A stretch of DNA of 64,000 nucleotides from Gordionus sp. m RMFG-2023. Lineage: Eukaryota > Nematomorpha > Gordioida > Chordodea > Parachordodidae. Both the position numbers and the translations under genes were made by a program. The notes beneath the pieces were generated by a model, which ran no database searches, was not told the origin of the DNA, and saw nothing but the letters and a program-made list of their open reading frames with translations. The stretch is taken from assembly GCF_954871325.1 (NCBI RefSeq), contig NC_088775.1, forward strand, positions 72,765,561 through 72,829,560, written 5' to 3'. Numbering within the stretch: position 1 is the first letter of the stretch; every line of letters begins with the position of its first letter. This document shows, in pieces, positions 13,517 through 26,171 of this stretch.

Positions 13517-14440
13517 AATTTTTAAAACTTTTATCATTAGGTTTCCTTAAAGTTTTTAAAATAAAGTAAATATTTTTTTAGAATTTATTTCAGATTGCAA
13601 ACAGAGTATATTTAAATTAAATTAGGATTTAATAATTATCATAATTCATGCATATTTTATTTGATAAATTTCATTCTTTAAAAATTTAATAAAAAACATA
13701 AAACTGTTCATTTGTTTTATAAAAATGGGTGTTCTAAATATAAAATAGTTTATTTCACGATTATTTTATTATTTTGAAAAATCGAATTGGTTTTTAAATG
13801 ATATCTAGCCTATTTTCTCCCGAAAACGATCAATGTCGATTCCGATCCGATATATCCAAGGTTGCCAGATCTCCCGCTTTTAGGATAATTTTCCGATTTT
13901 TTACTTTATTTATGCCAAAACACGCCGTCTATTGATTTACCCTTTCTCCCGTTTTTTTAATCAATTTAAAATAAGAATATAATATTTAATATCCTTTAAT
14001 TTTAAAATAAATTGTTATGATAATTCATGCATAAAATAATTACTTCCTCTGATTCTGATGATGAAAATGATTCTTATGTAAATGTGAAGTATTTTATTTA
14101 ATTTTTAGAAATCAATCTATATAAAATGATATTTTAGAAGTAAGCAATTTATTATTTAAAATTTTAACAGTTTTATATGGCCTGATAATTTTTAATTAAT
14201 TTTGCTTGCTTTCTCCTGATATTTTTCCAATTTTATTCCATTAATTTAAATTATATAAAATTTCAGTTTAAAGACAAATTTACGTGATACGTGATAAAGC
14301 GCATTCACCCTCTAAACGTTGTAGGTACTATAGAGCTACGCTAGGTATTTCTCATTTACTATAATTGAATTTAAAAAAAAGAATTTAGGGGAAGAATATG
14401 ATAAGCCCATTACACATTTGTGGGCAAGCCTTACGTACGC

Positions 14441-14462
14441 ACAATAGTCCAAGGACTATTGT
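14441..14462. repeat. perfect 10+2+10 palindrome
   Basis: ACAATAGTCC, AA, GGACTATTGT is a perfect inverted repeat with a two-base centre. It sits inside a more loosely self-complementary stretch (14404-14490: GCCCA...TGGGC and CTGTGGGCTGATT). It lies between the left hAT end and the LINE. Its purpose is unknown; it could be the core of a further small foldback insertion. Confidence 0.7.
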
Positions 14463-15344
14463 TTAAGCTTCTGTGGGCTGATTAAGGTAATGCAAAAATA
14501 AACAGCCCACACCCATAAACTACTTCCATATTTATATTTAATTGTAATTGGGACAGGGGAAGGCTGACTTAAAATTTTGCTTAATGAGTCGGAGTTAAAA
14601 ATATGATCAATATAATGAACCTATAATCTTGTTGAAGGTATTTGAGTTGAAGAGGAGAATGAGTAGGATGAATGAGGGGGATATATTTTAGATAACTTGA
14701 TTTTACTCTTAAAAAGCTTCTTTTTTTTATGGATTTTTATTATTATTTAATTATTAATTGTTTCCAATTCATATTCAAGTCTGCAACATTTTTCAATACT
14801 CGGGGAAAACAAAGTGTCTCGTACCTACTATACGACTTTCCCTTACAGTTAAATAGCCATGTTAAAGCGTCATGGACTAAACAGTTGGGGTTTCTCAGTA
14901 TATGAATTAGGAATTAAATACGTTTTTTATTTAATGTGATGTAGATTTGGAGTATGTTTTGATAGTTTTCATAATTTATCATTCGATATAGTCTAGGGTA
15001 AAAAACACCGTTTATAATTTTTAAGCACTTATTGATAAACGTCTGAAGTTTCCTGTTATCGGTTTTGCTAATTTCTCAAGTTTCACAAATAACAGTATAG
15101 GGATGACAGTGGATTTAAAGATTCGTAGTTTTGTGAAGGCCGGTATCTCCCTTGTCTCCCAAAGTTTGAAGTACTTATAGAAAGCTATCTAGCATTTTGC
15201 ATCCTTAAGAACTCTTCCTTACAACCCCCTCTAATGTCTAGTTTAATCCCGAGATATTTAATTGGTGACTACCTTAATCACTTCAGACCCAATATTAAAA
15301 TTCTCTATGGGAAATGTCTATCTTGCTAAAATAATAATGGTCTT

Positions 15345-17786
15345 GGGTCATTCCATATCAAATCAATCACTTTATAACCCGAACATCTCAGATTTTGCAA
15401 ACATTTGGTATATAAGTTAATGAAGTGTTGTGATTGACGAATCTAAAATATTAGCCCTTTAACTCTATTAGAACCGGAGATATAAAATCTCAAATTGGCT
15501 GAGCTTGGTCATTTAAAAAATGATTTTTTAAAATTGGGATAATTTTAATGTTAGAAGCCCTAAGTAAATTTTTCCATGTATTTTAAATAAAATTAATTTT
15601 TAATTTATAAATTTTTTTAAAATTGCGGTCAAAAATTTGTAATTAATTTTTGTAAAGAGTACCAAGAACTGTTCATATAAAAATTTTCAGAGTGGTAAAA
15701 CATGAATTAATTAGGAAAAATGCTTAAAATAAAAATACCATTAGCTGGCGGTAATAATTTTAAATAGCTGAAAACTTAATTTTTGAAAATATAAGTCAAT
15801 CTATCTTTTTTATATATTCCATATATTTGTTGAATAAAATCGCATTTCGGCACTAAAATAAAATTTAGATAGCGCAAGTAATTTAAAATAGCTAGAAATC
15901 TTATTTTTGTAAAATATATAAGTAGATGTTTTTATTTATTCGATAATATTTATTGAATTAATAGAATTACATATAGTATAGAAGTTTAGTTATATTGATT
16001 TCTATTTAATTTGTATATAGCCATTTCGGATTCTTTACTAGTTAAATTATCTTCCTGTAGTGGTCAAACTTACCGAGACATCGTTTCAAAAATGATTTGT
16101 AATTCTTTCCTGCCAGCCTACTTTGGCGATTGCCGAGAATGCCCTGACCAGCCATTAAGGGGCCAATTAGAAAATTTGTTTGTAACATACGATATATATA
16201 TAATTTCTTTTAAGCATTGGATTTCTGTAGATAGAACAAGTCTAGAGACACTAACGTAAACAGCTGACGAAATACTTATTTAAAATAATATTTATTTTGA
16301 TGCGCCATGCTCTTATTTGTGAACATCAAAACAAATTACACCAGAATCGTAAAAACAATTTAGAGCAAATCATTATTTGGTGATTTTTCTGAAAATTACT
16401 CCTTCATACTTCAAGATGAAATACATAGTTACCACTGGGCCACTTCCTAGGTCACCCTCAAATTTAATAATTCATTGAATCATATAAGTTATGCTGCCAT
16501 ATCCGAGTCGCTGGAACATAATACCTGCTAATTTCATTTATTTCAAAAAAAATACTTTTTATCAGAGCCTATATACATTTATTATTATTCCGATGGGTCA
16601 GCAGCAATATAAAAACAGGAAAAATTTCATAAATTTGTGTTATCATCAGGTAGACTTCGCTCTCCGACAGATTGACATTTCTTTGCTATTGCGCATGGGA
16701 AAAGTGCTTGCGATGGAATAGTGGGAACTGTGAAACGCTTGGCTGTACGGGCCCCTACAACGACATTTTGAAAATCAAATAAAATCTTGCAATTTCTTCA
16801 AATTCGCTGAGGAAAATATAAAAAAATATTCATTTTTTTATATATCCCATGAAGAATACCAAGAGGAGAAAGAAGATCGGTTTCCTAAAGCTCTTTCAAT
16901 TCCTGTAGCTCAAAAAATTCATGCAGTTTATCCTGTTAGCTTATCAAAATAATTACAAAAAAATATTTCAGTGCTGTTCAAACCTTACCACAAAATATTC
17001 AAAATCGAATAGGCGAGATATCAACCAACGATATAAAAGGGTATTAACATGCTTTTATGATTATGAATGGTAGATGGCCTATATATTAGCGATTATTAGT
17101 GCTGATGAGATAAAGGTAATATTTAACTGTTGTCAACTTTTTGACCACTACAGGAAGAACTTATAATTTATCTCATGAAGAATCCGAAATGGCCATAAAC
17201 TTAAATTTAAGGAAATCTATATAACTAAGCTTCTATACTATAATCAATTTTACTATGAATTAATTCAATAAATATTATCGAATAATTAAAAACATCTACT
17301 TTATTTTACAAAAAAGAGATTTTTAGCTATTTTAAAATACTTGTGCTATCTAGCGGATATTTTATTTTTGAGCCAAAATGCGATTTTATTTAACAAATAT
17401 TATATTATGGAATATAAAAAAATGTAGATTGACATATTTTCAAAAATTAATTTTCAAGCCATTTAAAATTATTAACGTCATGGTATTTTATTTTAGCATA
17501 TTTGCTTAAAATTTTTTTTACAACTCTGAAAATTTTTATATGAACAGTTCTTGGTATTCTTTACAAAATATCTGAAATTTGGAAAAATAAAGCTATCCCA
17601 ATCTTAAAAAATCATTTTTTTTCGAAAAATAACTAAGCAGAGCCACTTTGAGGCTATATCTCCGGTTTTAAAAGAGTTAATATTTTGGATTCGTCAATTA
17701 CAACACTTCATTAACTTATATACCAAATTTTAGCAAAATCTGAGATGGTCAGTTTGTAAAGTGATTGATTTGATATGGAATGACAC
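15345..17786 (+). mobile_element. long-TIR DNA transposon, copy 1 (inside the LINE)
   Basis: GGGTCATTCCATATCAAATC opens the element and its inverted copy, with a GTGTCATT end, closes it. Complementarity continues inward for about 580-650 bp, so these are unusually long terminal inverted repeats. The LINE reads through once the element is removed, which fixes the boundaries; the target duplication is at most 2-4 bp and not resolved. The broken transposase lies between the repeats. Ends, long TIRs and protein resemble Sola-type transposons (inference, not checked). Two relatives lie at 20688-23922 and 31811-35042. Confidence 0.85.
16000..17230 (+). pseudogene. broken transposase of long-TIR transposon copy 1
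   Basis: The pieces, in order, are as follows. At 16011-16259 a cysteine-bearing segment contains YFGDCRECP and FKHWISVDRTSLETL. At about 16590-16740 come YYSDGSA, YKNRKNFI and HFFAIAHGKSACDGI followed by GTVKRLAVRA. At about 17140-17200 comes the C-terminal TTTGRTYNLSHEESE. These match the fuller copy in the element at 31811. Stops and frameshifts separate all pieces and the N-terminal HTVCVC segment is missing. The SDGSA and HGKSACDG motifs probably carry part of the catalytic centre (inference). Confidence 0.75.
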
Positions 17787-19678
17787 TCGTTAAAATTTAT
17801 TTCTAGCCTAAATATCAAACTTACAGATTTTAGTAAGGGAATAAGTTTTTAGGTTTCTTCCAGATCTTTAGTAATAATTAATACGTCATCAGCATAGGAT
17901 ATAATCCTGTTCTTTAAATGGTGCTTATTGTTTGAAAATGAAATAAGTTCCAATAGATTGGCAGCATCGAAAGTTGAAAATTTTGTTCATTACTACATTA
18001 AAGAGAATATGAGAAAGGACACAATCTTGTTTTACTCCTTTCTTAATTTTTAGAGGCGTAGAGGTTTTGTTATTTATTCTGCACGGGGTAAGCAGGTTGT
18101 TATAGTGGTTTCTTAAAGCCTCTGATAGTATTTACCAGAGAGTTCATGATTGACATTATCAATGAAATCGATAAACGTAAAGAGAAAAGATAATTTATAT
18201 CTGTCATATTTTTGAATAATGATTTTGAGAGTAAGAAATGGCTTCATGATATTTTTGCCGGAATGATAGCGCAAATATATTTTGAGAAGAGGTTTTGTTA
18301 TGTCTGTAGATTACGAGTCTTAAGGAAAACCATAAAAATCTTGGATGTAGTCGAGGTGATTGTACTATAATCGCAGAATTTAGTAGGTTTTGTGGTTTTC
18401 GGAAAGTTGCAAAGAATATATAAATTCCAGACTTTAGGTGTCATCCCAGAAGACCAGATTTTATTAAAAAATGATTAGAGGGAAATGTGGTATAGCATTA
18501 GATGTCGCTTTGAGATGCTCCCCAGTGATGTTATCTAGGCCAGGAGCTTTGTGGTTTTGAGTTTCCTTAGAGCAGCGGACATTTCAGCTATTGAAAATTG
18601 TGAGGTAGATAGAGATGTAGGTTGTTGTTCAGATAATATTCTAGCTGGTTTCCTTGATTCAAAAATACTTATATAGTAATCTATCCATAGTACCATCTGA
18701 TCATGGTCAATTATGACTTTATTATTCTCCAATCGAATGGAGGAAGTTCTTTTAAAGATCTTTGATTTACAAAAGTATTTAAGCTTGCTATAAGCATCAT
18801 AAAGCCTATTTCCTCTCATATCTATATCGATCTCATATGCTTTCATAACCATGAAGATTTTTCTGTCACTCCTTAGTGATCTTTAAATAGTTTTCCAGAG
18901 TTTCTTGCAAAGTAACCCTTTGAACGGAGCTCCTCATTTTTTTGCATAGTTATTGATATCCAGTCATTCCTCGTGAGTAAATTGTTGCTTCCTAGAACAT
19001 TACTCACTTCGTGAATAACTTCCCTAAATCTCGTCCAACATTCTTCAACTAATTTGGACCAAGATATGTTTTCAAACACTTACTTCTCAGATAGTTTTTG
19101 GTCAAATAGCTCTCTAATCACTGGTATTTGTAAATTATTGATATTTTGCCTTCTAAGTGTATTTGCAGGTTGATTAGAGGTGTTATTCAATCTAATTGAG
19201 GCTCCCCATAAATTCCTTACTATGATCTTGGCTTTGTTCATTCTATGGTCAGATAAGTTGATATACATCATGGCCATTACATCTTTAAATTAGCCGTGAA
19301 CATTTGAGTTGAAGAAATCTATCTGCGATCTTTGACTCCCTTTCCTAAAGGTGTAGGTATTTGCCTCTGTGAAAGATTTCAATTTTGAGATTATTATTAC
19401 AAAATAAATCTAGTATTTTCCTGCTGTCATCTTCATTAGGTTGTGCGAGGGCTTCATTTCCAATGATGTTGCTATCCAATACCAGACCAGCTATTTAAAG
19501 TAGTACCAGAGCAGGATGCTATAGTGATGTTAACCTGACTATGAGTTTCCTATAGAGCAATTATATCCATTTTTCCATCTGTCATTAGTCTTAGTAGAAT
19601 AGCGAGTTTATTCCATAAACCTTTAATATTTAGTGAATTGACGCTTATAGCAAGCTTAAATATTTTTGTAAATCAAGT

Positions 19679-20504
19679 AGTAATTATTACTAAAGACCAC
19701 TTACTAAAATCTGTAAATTTGAAAGTTGTACGGGAAATAAATTCTAACAAGATTATGATTCTTTTAGCGAGACACACCTCCCATAGAGAATATTGATATT
19801 GGGTCGTCTGAAGAGATTAAGGTAGTCACCAATATCTCGGGATTACCCTAGACAATAGAGAAGGCTGTAAGGAAGTGCTCAAATTAAGGATACAAAATGC
19901 TATGATAGCATTCTATAAATACTTCAAGCTTTGGAAGGTAGATACCGGCCTTCACAAGACTCTAATCTTTAATTCCACTGTCACCCCTATACTGTTATGC
20001 GGTTGTGAAACTTGGGAAATTAGAAAAGCCGACAACAGGAAACTTCAGACGTTTGTCAATAAGTGCTTTAGAATTATAAACGGTGTTTTCTACCCTAGAC
20101 TAATATAGAATGATAAATTATGGAAACTATCAAAACATACTCCAATCCACATCACATTAAAGAAAAAACCCATTCAATTCCTAACTCATTTACTGAGAAA
20201 CTCCAACTGCAATTTAGTCCATGACATTTTAAAATGGCTCTTTACCTGTAAGGGAAAGTCGTACATTAGGTACAAGACACTTTAGTTTTACCGAGTATTG
20301 AAAAATGTTACAGCCTTGAACATGAATTGGAAACATTTCATAAAATTAAATAATAAAAAATCTATGAAAAAGCTTTCTAAGATTAATAAGTTTATCTAAA
20401 ATAATATCCTCCTCATTCATCACTCTACTCATTCTCTTCTTCAACTACTCAACTTACAGGTTCATTTCTTTTATAATGATCATATTTTTAACTCAGACTC
20501 ATAA
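19679..20504 (+). pseudogene. LINE 3' fragment, plus strand, inverted relative to its neighbour
   Basis: A readable stretch (19875-20108) gives the C-terminal LINE signature ILLCGCETWEIRK...LQTFVNKCFRI. The flanks on both sides continue the same family down to ACTCAGACTCAT at about 20491-20502. The whole stretch is the inverted counterpart of the minus-strand copy at 14584-15344 plus 17787-17880. It lies head to head with that copy at about 19660-19680. It is either a separate insertion or an inversion created during target-primed reverse transcription. Confidence 0.75.
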
Positions 20505-21329
20505 ACATTAATTTTAACACCCAAAACAATTTTTAAATCGCAGCGAAAACCTGGAATTCCATTTATTCAAATATGCAATACAAAATTTAATATCCACCAT
20601 GGAAGAGTCCATGATGAAAAAAAAGCATTCAACAAGGCAAAATATATATTCAATTTAAAAATTAAGTATACATCAAATAATATTCAAGGGTAATTCCATA
20701 CCAAATCGATAACTTTTCGGCCCGACCTTTTTAATTTCGATAAAATTTTGTATGCTGAGAGAATATCATTTGAAAGCATCGAATCTTTAGCTTCCTATTA
20801 CTCATAGTTCCAGAGATATCTATGGTCAAAAGTGCCAAAAATGACCTTTTTCGGAAAATACGATTATTTGAAATTGAGATAAGTTAAAAAAATAATGATT
20901 TTAAAAATATAAGTTATATGTCATTTTGTGACTCTATTAAAGGCCTTTTATTAAATATTAAAGATTTTTTTGAAATAATATTGTTGCGATTTTTATTTAC
21001 GTTATAAATTTTAAACATAAAAATTCCAGGTGTTTCGCTTTCCAAATTTTTTTGAATTTAATATTTTCTTATTCTCTAACCTTATATCTATTCATAAAAA
21101 AAAATTTAAACTTGGGACAGCCATGGGTTTTTTAATTATTACGATTTAAAAATCAAAAAATAAATATTTTTTTCAAAAATAGATGGCGCTCCTTTATAAA
21201 ATAACGTATTTTGTTATAATTATTATTTTTTTATACTTTTTTTCACTTTTAAAAATAAATAATAAGATTTTCCATCATTACTATCAGGAAAAAATATTAT
21301 ATAGATCGTTTGATAGGCTTACTTATTAT

Positions 21330-21687
21330 TAGAGATTTGCAAAGTTAAGCCCGGCCCGGACGGGCTTTGGGCCTAATTCTATTTAAAATAATCGGGTTCG
21401 GGCCGGGCTAATATTTTGAAAAAAATTCAAATTCGGGCTGGGTCGGGTCGGATCTTGGAAACATTTTAAATATATATAAATTTATCAAATTTATATTGAA
21501 TTTTATATGTAAAATATTGATTTTATTTATTGAAACTAAACGACATATAACATATGTCTTTTATTTTGAGTAATTATAAAAATTAATTCCTATATTTAAA
21601 TAAATTCGGGCCGGGCCGGCGAAACTATTTTTAAAAAAATTTCGGGCCGGGCCGGGCTTGAAAAATTAGGCTCGATGCAGACTACTA
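21330..21687. mobile_element. 358-bp hAT MITE with perfect 8-bp target duplication
   Basis: TAGAGATTTGCA at the left and TAGTAGTCTGCA read inward from the right form the ends. CTTATTAT is exact at 21322-21329 and 21688-21695. Inside, GC-rich subterminal blocks (CGGGCCGGGC and variants) stand out sharply from the AT-rich surroundings. It is non-coding. A truncated relative of the right end lies near 46430-46480. Confidence 0.9.
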
Positions 21688-21959
21688 CTTATTATTGCTA
21701 TATTGATAACTTGTAGAAATTAGTTTTTATAATAAATGATTAAATTACCTAAAAGTTAAGATTCCGATATCTCATACAAGAAAATATAATAATTAATTGT
21801 TGAAAGATAAAAGCTAGTTTTCATGTACCTGCCCTAATATTAATTAATTTATTTTTATTTTACAAATAATTTGATATTAATTATTTTTCTTCTTAAAATT
21901 ATTTATAATGTATAAATATAAATGCGTAAATCCTTTTAAAGAATTAAACACTTTAATTA

Positions 21960-23215
21960 TAAAAATAACCTGCGCAAAGTCATGACGTGGATGACACAAT
22001 ATTACATTGAGGCGGAACATTATATTTGTGATAAATGCCGTAAAAGGTTATCACAAAAAAATATCGAAAATATAAATTCTGATAGTGAATATGTAAATAA
22101 CAGCATCAACATCAATAGATAAAATCAATATAACTTTAAATAAAATAGGAATATCTCCTATTAAGAAAAAAAAACTAACCGAAAAAAATTATCCAAAAAA
22201 AGGCAGCAAAAATAACAAAAGCGATTACAGATATAATAATTAACAATCCAGATTCGGATACGAAAGATAATAATGATATACTCAATAACATGAAATTACA
22301 ATATCCCAATTTATCTAAAAATAAAAAATATCAATTGCTGACCATTCTGCCTTCTAATTGGAGCGCAAATAAAATAAAAACGACATTCAACGCTACATAT
22401 CATATGGCATATAATTCCAAAATCATTTTAGAAGAAATGGGAGTCTTTCAACTCAAAATCGAAAGCCTGCAAAATATCTCAATCAAAAAACAGTTGATAT
22501 TGTTTGAAATTTTTTTTTGCATTGATAAAGTTAGTAGATACCAGGAAAAAAAGATAGCATATCTATCATTGAAAAGGGGGAACAGTGAACGCTCAAAAAA
22601 GGTTCTTAATAATTTGAAAGAATTATATAATCATTTTAAGGCGAGTAATTCAAACTTAACATGGATTTTCGAAATTTGCTAGCTTAAGACCAAAAAATTG
22701 TATATTAGCAGGGGCTAGCGGAACACATAGTGTATGCGTTTGTAGCATACATCAGAATATTAAACTTATGATTTTAAGCTGTGAATTAGCAACATTGACT
22801 AAAAATGTTGAGGATACATTAACAACTTATAGAGATGTTATAGGCAGAATGATTTGCAATCCCCCGTTACCCATCTGTTATTTTGGTGACTGCAACGAAT
22901 GTCAATATATCCACGTGAAGGTATTTGATTGAGGATCTGATAATCGATGAGATTAGAGGATATGTAACATGTGCATATGAAAACGATTGGTGGTTAGGAT
23001 TTGTACAAGAAGTGAATGTAATTAGAGATGAAGTAAAAAATAATTTTCTTCACCCTAAAGGACCAGCAAATTCTTTTGTTTATCCAGCTGCACAAAATAT
23101 CCTTTTCATACCAAAAATAATATTTTAACAATAGTTAGCCCATCAACGGCTACTGGGCGTACATATAATTTATCGCAAAACGAAATTTTCATGGCGTCAA
23201 ATAAACTAAATTTAA
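21960..23215 (+). pseudogene. internally deleted transposase of long-TIR transposon copy 2
   Basis: The N-terminal zinc-binding part (ICDKCRKRLSQK at about 22030) is followed by a 130-residue open stretch (22290-22682). Next is the signature HSVCVCSIHQNIKLM at about 22728-22770, then YFGDCNECQ near 22890. The frame then jumps straight to the C-terminal tail (CAYENDWWLGFV, FLHPKGPANSF). The central segment with the FHWNN, SDGAA and HGK motifs seen in copies 1 and 3 is absent. The cut falls near 22920. This copy could not make a full transposase. Confidence 0.8.
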
Positions 23216-25599
23216 TGAAAAATCGAAAATGGGTAATATCTTTCATAATTTATAAAATAATTTTTCGAAAATTAAAATTTTTTACAAAAAAAAATGATTA
23301 TAACCGCAGCTAAATAATCTCATTTCATGATATTAATGCTGGAAAATCTTATTATTTATGTTTAAAAGTGAAAAAAGTTTTAAAAAATAATAATTATAAC
23401 AAAACACGTTATTTTATAAAGGAGCGCCATCTATTTTTGAAAAAAATATTTATTTTTTGATTTTTTAAATCGTAATAACTAAAAAACCCATGACTGTCCC
23501 AAGTTTAAATTTTTTTTATGAATAGATATAAGGTTAGAGAATAAGAAAATATTAAATTCAAAAAAATTTGGAAAGCGAAATACTTGGAATTTTTATGTTT
23601 AAAATTTATAACGTAAATAAAAGCCGCAACAATGTTATTTCAAAAAAATCTTTAATATTTAATAAAAGGCCTTTAATAGAGTTACAAAATGACATATAAC
23701 TTATATTTTTAAAATCATTATTTTTTAACTTATCTCAGTTTCAAAAAATCGTATTTTTAAAAAAGTCATTTTTGGCACTTTTGACAATTGATATCTCTGG
23801 AACTATGAGTGCTAGGAAGCTAAAGATTCGATGCTTTCAAATGATATTCTCTCAGCATACAAAATTTTATCGAAATTAAAAAGGTCGGGCCGAAAAGTTA
23901 TCGATTTGGTATGGAATTACCCTCACTTCAAAAACAATCAATTTTGTGTTGATAATACTGCAATAGCCGAAACGACATTCATCTATCACATGATAAAACA
24001 TTCACTTAGTTATTTATCTACAGATACTACAAGCTTATTGCCTATCCTCTTTCCTGATTCAAAAATAGCCAATAGCATAAAACGTGGTGATGAAACTATG
24101 AAACACATCTTAGAGGATTTGAAGAAAAATCATATATTTTCTCTATTAACTGATGCATCAAATAATTGAAATACTCAAACATTCCCAACAATAATGCGCT
24201 CATTTAATAAAGAAAGAGGTAGTAAACTTCTAAAAAAATTTCATCGGACTTGGAGAAATCGAAGGATATTACGTCTATACTTGTGCAGAGCCTTGAAAAT
24301 TACTACCTTTCACTATCAATTAAGCCGATAATACAAGTGTGAATTTCGGAAAAGGGCAAAGTATTATTACGGAATTATTAGTGTTGAATGAAAATATCAT
24401 CCCCATTAGCTGCCTGTGCCATACAATTCACAATGTAGGAAGAGAGGGACTTGCTTCATTATCAATAGGTATAGAAATGATTGCAATGAAATGCTATGCC
24501 AAATTCAGCAGATCCACAAACAGGGTATCTGCTTTAAAAATAAATTATGGATTCTCGATATTGAATGGTTCGACTTCTACGACTACGAATTGTTACAACA
24601 AAATGGCTATCATATACCGGCTCTCAAAGACTTAATAAAAATATTTAGCTGTTTAATCTTATTTTTTATCTCAAAAAATTCTAATTCAATATTGAAATTA
24701 TTTTTGAAAATGTATTGGCCGAGGCTTATTTAGGCCTAGTTGTTAATAACGTGGTAGAAAATATTGCAATCCGAAAATTCAATTGCAGAGTAGTGAATAA
24801 ATTAGTTAAAACTTTAAAATTCTAAGTTATCAATGCTTCTTTGGCTCGGTTCTAAGACAAAATTTTATTAAATGTGATGATCACTCGCATCATTTCAAAA
24901 TGAAGCTAATAAATTCATTAAATCATTTCTTATTTAGAAAAAAATATGAATTTACAAATAATAAATAGGAAAATCTAAAGTAATATGAAGCTATAATAAA
25001 TTCAAATTCGTGGAATTTGAATTAATAATAATCAATTTTAATATAAAAGATATCTAATTCGATGAATTATTCCAGGAATTTGTTGCTTTAATTATATTTG
25101 TAGAACAAAATAATATATCGAATTTGGTTCATGAAAACAAATGGTACATTTTTTCCAAAGAATATTGCCCCAAATTTTGAAAATATATGCAATATTATTA
25201 ACCACATTCTAACGTTGGTTCAGAGCGCATATTTAGTTTAATTAAATTTCTGGCTGAAACATCGTAATCGGTTATCTTTATCAGCTTTAGAAGCGGAATT
25301 AATGTAAAGATTTTAAGATTTATATAGCAAAAAATAATAATTTAATTAATAACATAAAAATCATCTGAAAAATATGAATAAAAATATTTACTGATTTATT
25401 AAATAATAGCTATTAATTTTATATTAAAAAAATAATTTACTATCTTCCTTTATTTTACTATTGCGTATTAGATATATTCATTTAAATAAGGAAATAATCA
25501 CCAGAAGTAAATTTAATATTTGTTATAAATTTTTTTTTTGAATTATGGTTAAATTCACCCGCTTTTTGTTTCAATGAATCTGACAACCCTGGATATATC

Positions 25600-25663
25600 G
25601 AACAGTCCTAAAAATGTTGTTCAAACAAAATATGTTTACAAAAATTTTCGATTTTTATATTTT
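25600..25663. other. spacer between two composite elements
   Basis: These 64 bases separate the hAT target duplication from the next TIR. The flank on the other side of the hAT is 13848 and below. Nothing else is recognisable. Confidence 0.4.
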
Positions 25664-26171
25664 AGGCTGCGTCCAAAATGTTTTGAAAAAATTCTTAAAA
25701 TTTTTGCAAATTAATAACAAAACACTTTGGACACATTTAAGTTTTAAAAAAATTAAAATATTCAAAATGCTAGATATATAGGCGTAGCCAGGATTTTCCT
25801 AAGGGGGGGGGAATTAAAAAATTAACCAAGGGCTTCGCCCCCAGACCCCATTTTGGGCGGGCCTTCGGCCTGGTTACCTTAGTCTATTCATAAAATATTT
25901 TTACAAGATAGGAGGTTAATTTTAATAAAAAAAATAAGCCTGGAATAAATATGAAATATATTTTTATTAGTTTATATTATCAAAATTAATTTATCATAAT
26001 ATATAATAAAATGTATATTATTTTATATATGTAAATTAGAAATAATAAGCATATATAAAAATAGACGAAAAGAAAATAATAATACATATTTCAAAAAAAA
26101 ATATAATATATATTATATTATAGTTGCGATGCAAAATATATATAAAATTAACAATGACTATATTTGATAAA

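Larger units (their letters stand above)
14584..19660 (-). mobile_element. decayed LINE (endonuclease plus reverse transcriptase), minus strand, split by an insertion
   Basis: Reading right to left on the minus strand: an APE-type endonuclease end near 19250-19620 (FRKGSQRSQIDFF, then a DHR motif at about 19260), a linker region, an early reverse-transcriptase segment near 18540-18850 (MSAALRKLK), and then the 3' portion at 14584-15344. That last part, frames changing, matches the 3' domain of the plus-strand copy at 19679-20504. A long-TIR transposon (15345-17786) interrupts it. The conceptual protein is broken many times. The clade is not certain; the endonuclease type places it with the L1/Jockey/CR1-like LINEs. 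Confidence 0.7.
20688..23922 (+). mobile_element. long-TIR DNA transposon, copy 2 (inside the hAT)
   Basis: GGGTAATTCCATACCAAATC and its exact inverse at 23903-23922 bound the element. Inverted complementarity runs inward for about 600 bp and includes AATAGATGGCGCT, shared with copy 3. A 358-bp hAT MITE sits just inside the left repeat. The transposase lacks its central part, so the copy is internally deleted as well as broken. Its flanks belong to the hAT transposase, giving a sharp insertion point. The target duplication is unresolved. Confidence 0.88.
20520..25330 (+). pseudogene. hAT transposase remnant, split by a long-TIR transposon
   Basis: Before the guest element (to 20687), a BED-finger-like string appears: IQICNTKFNIHHGR. 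After it, from 23923, the frame resumes with SYLSTDTTSLLPILFPDSKI and KKNHIFSLLTDASNN (a counterpart of the DDE-region SLMIDET-type motif). CLCHTIHNV follows at about 24410. Near 25200-25300 comes the C-terminal dimerisation signature HSNVGSERIFSLIKF with RNRLSLSALE. Many stops and frame changes make it dead. It belongs to the element bounded at 13857 and 25591. The order of motifs is typical of animal hAT transposases. Confidence 0.8.
13857..25591 (+). mobile_element. large hAT transposon, invaded by other elements
   Basis: The left end CAAGGTTGCCAGATCTCCCG and the right end, inverted CAGGGTTGTCAGATTC, form a terminal inverted repeat. The 8-mer GATATATC is exact on both outer sides (13849-13856 and 25592-25599). 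A broken hAT transposase reads rightward near the right end. The 11.7-kb span comes from later guests: a LINE pair (14584-20504) and a long-TIR transposon (20688-23922). The duplicated target shows that one insertion event brackets the whole block, so the guests are younger than the host element. Confidence 0.88.
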
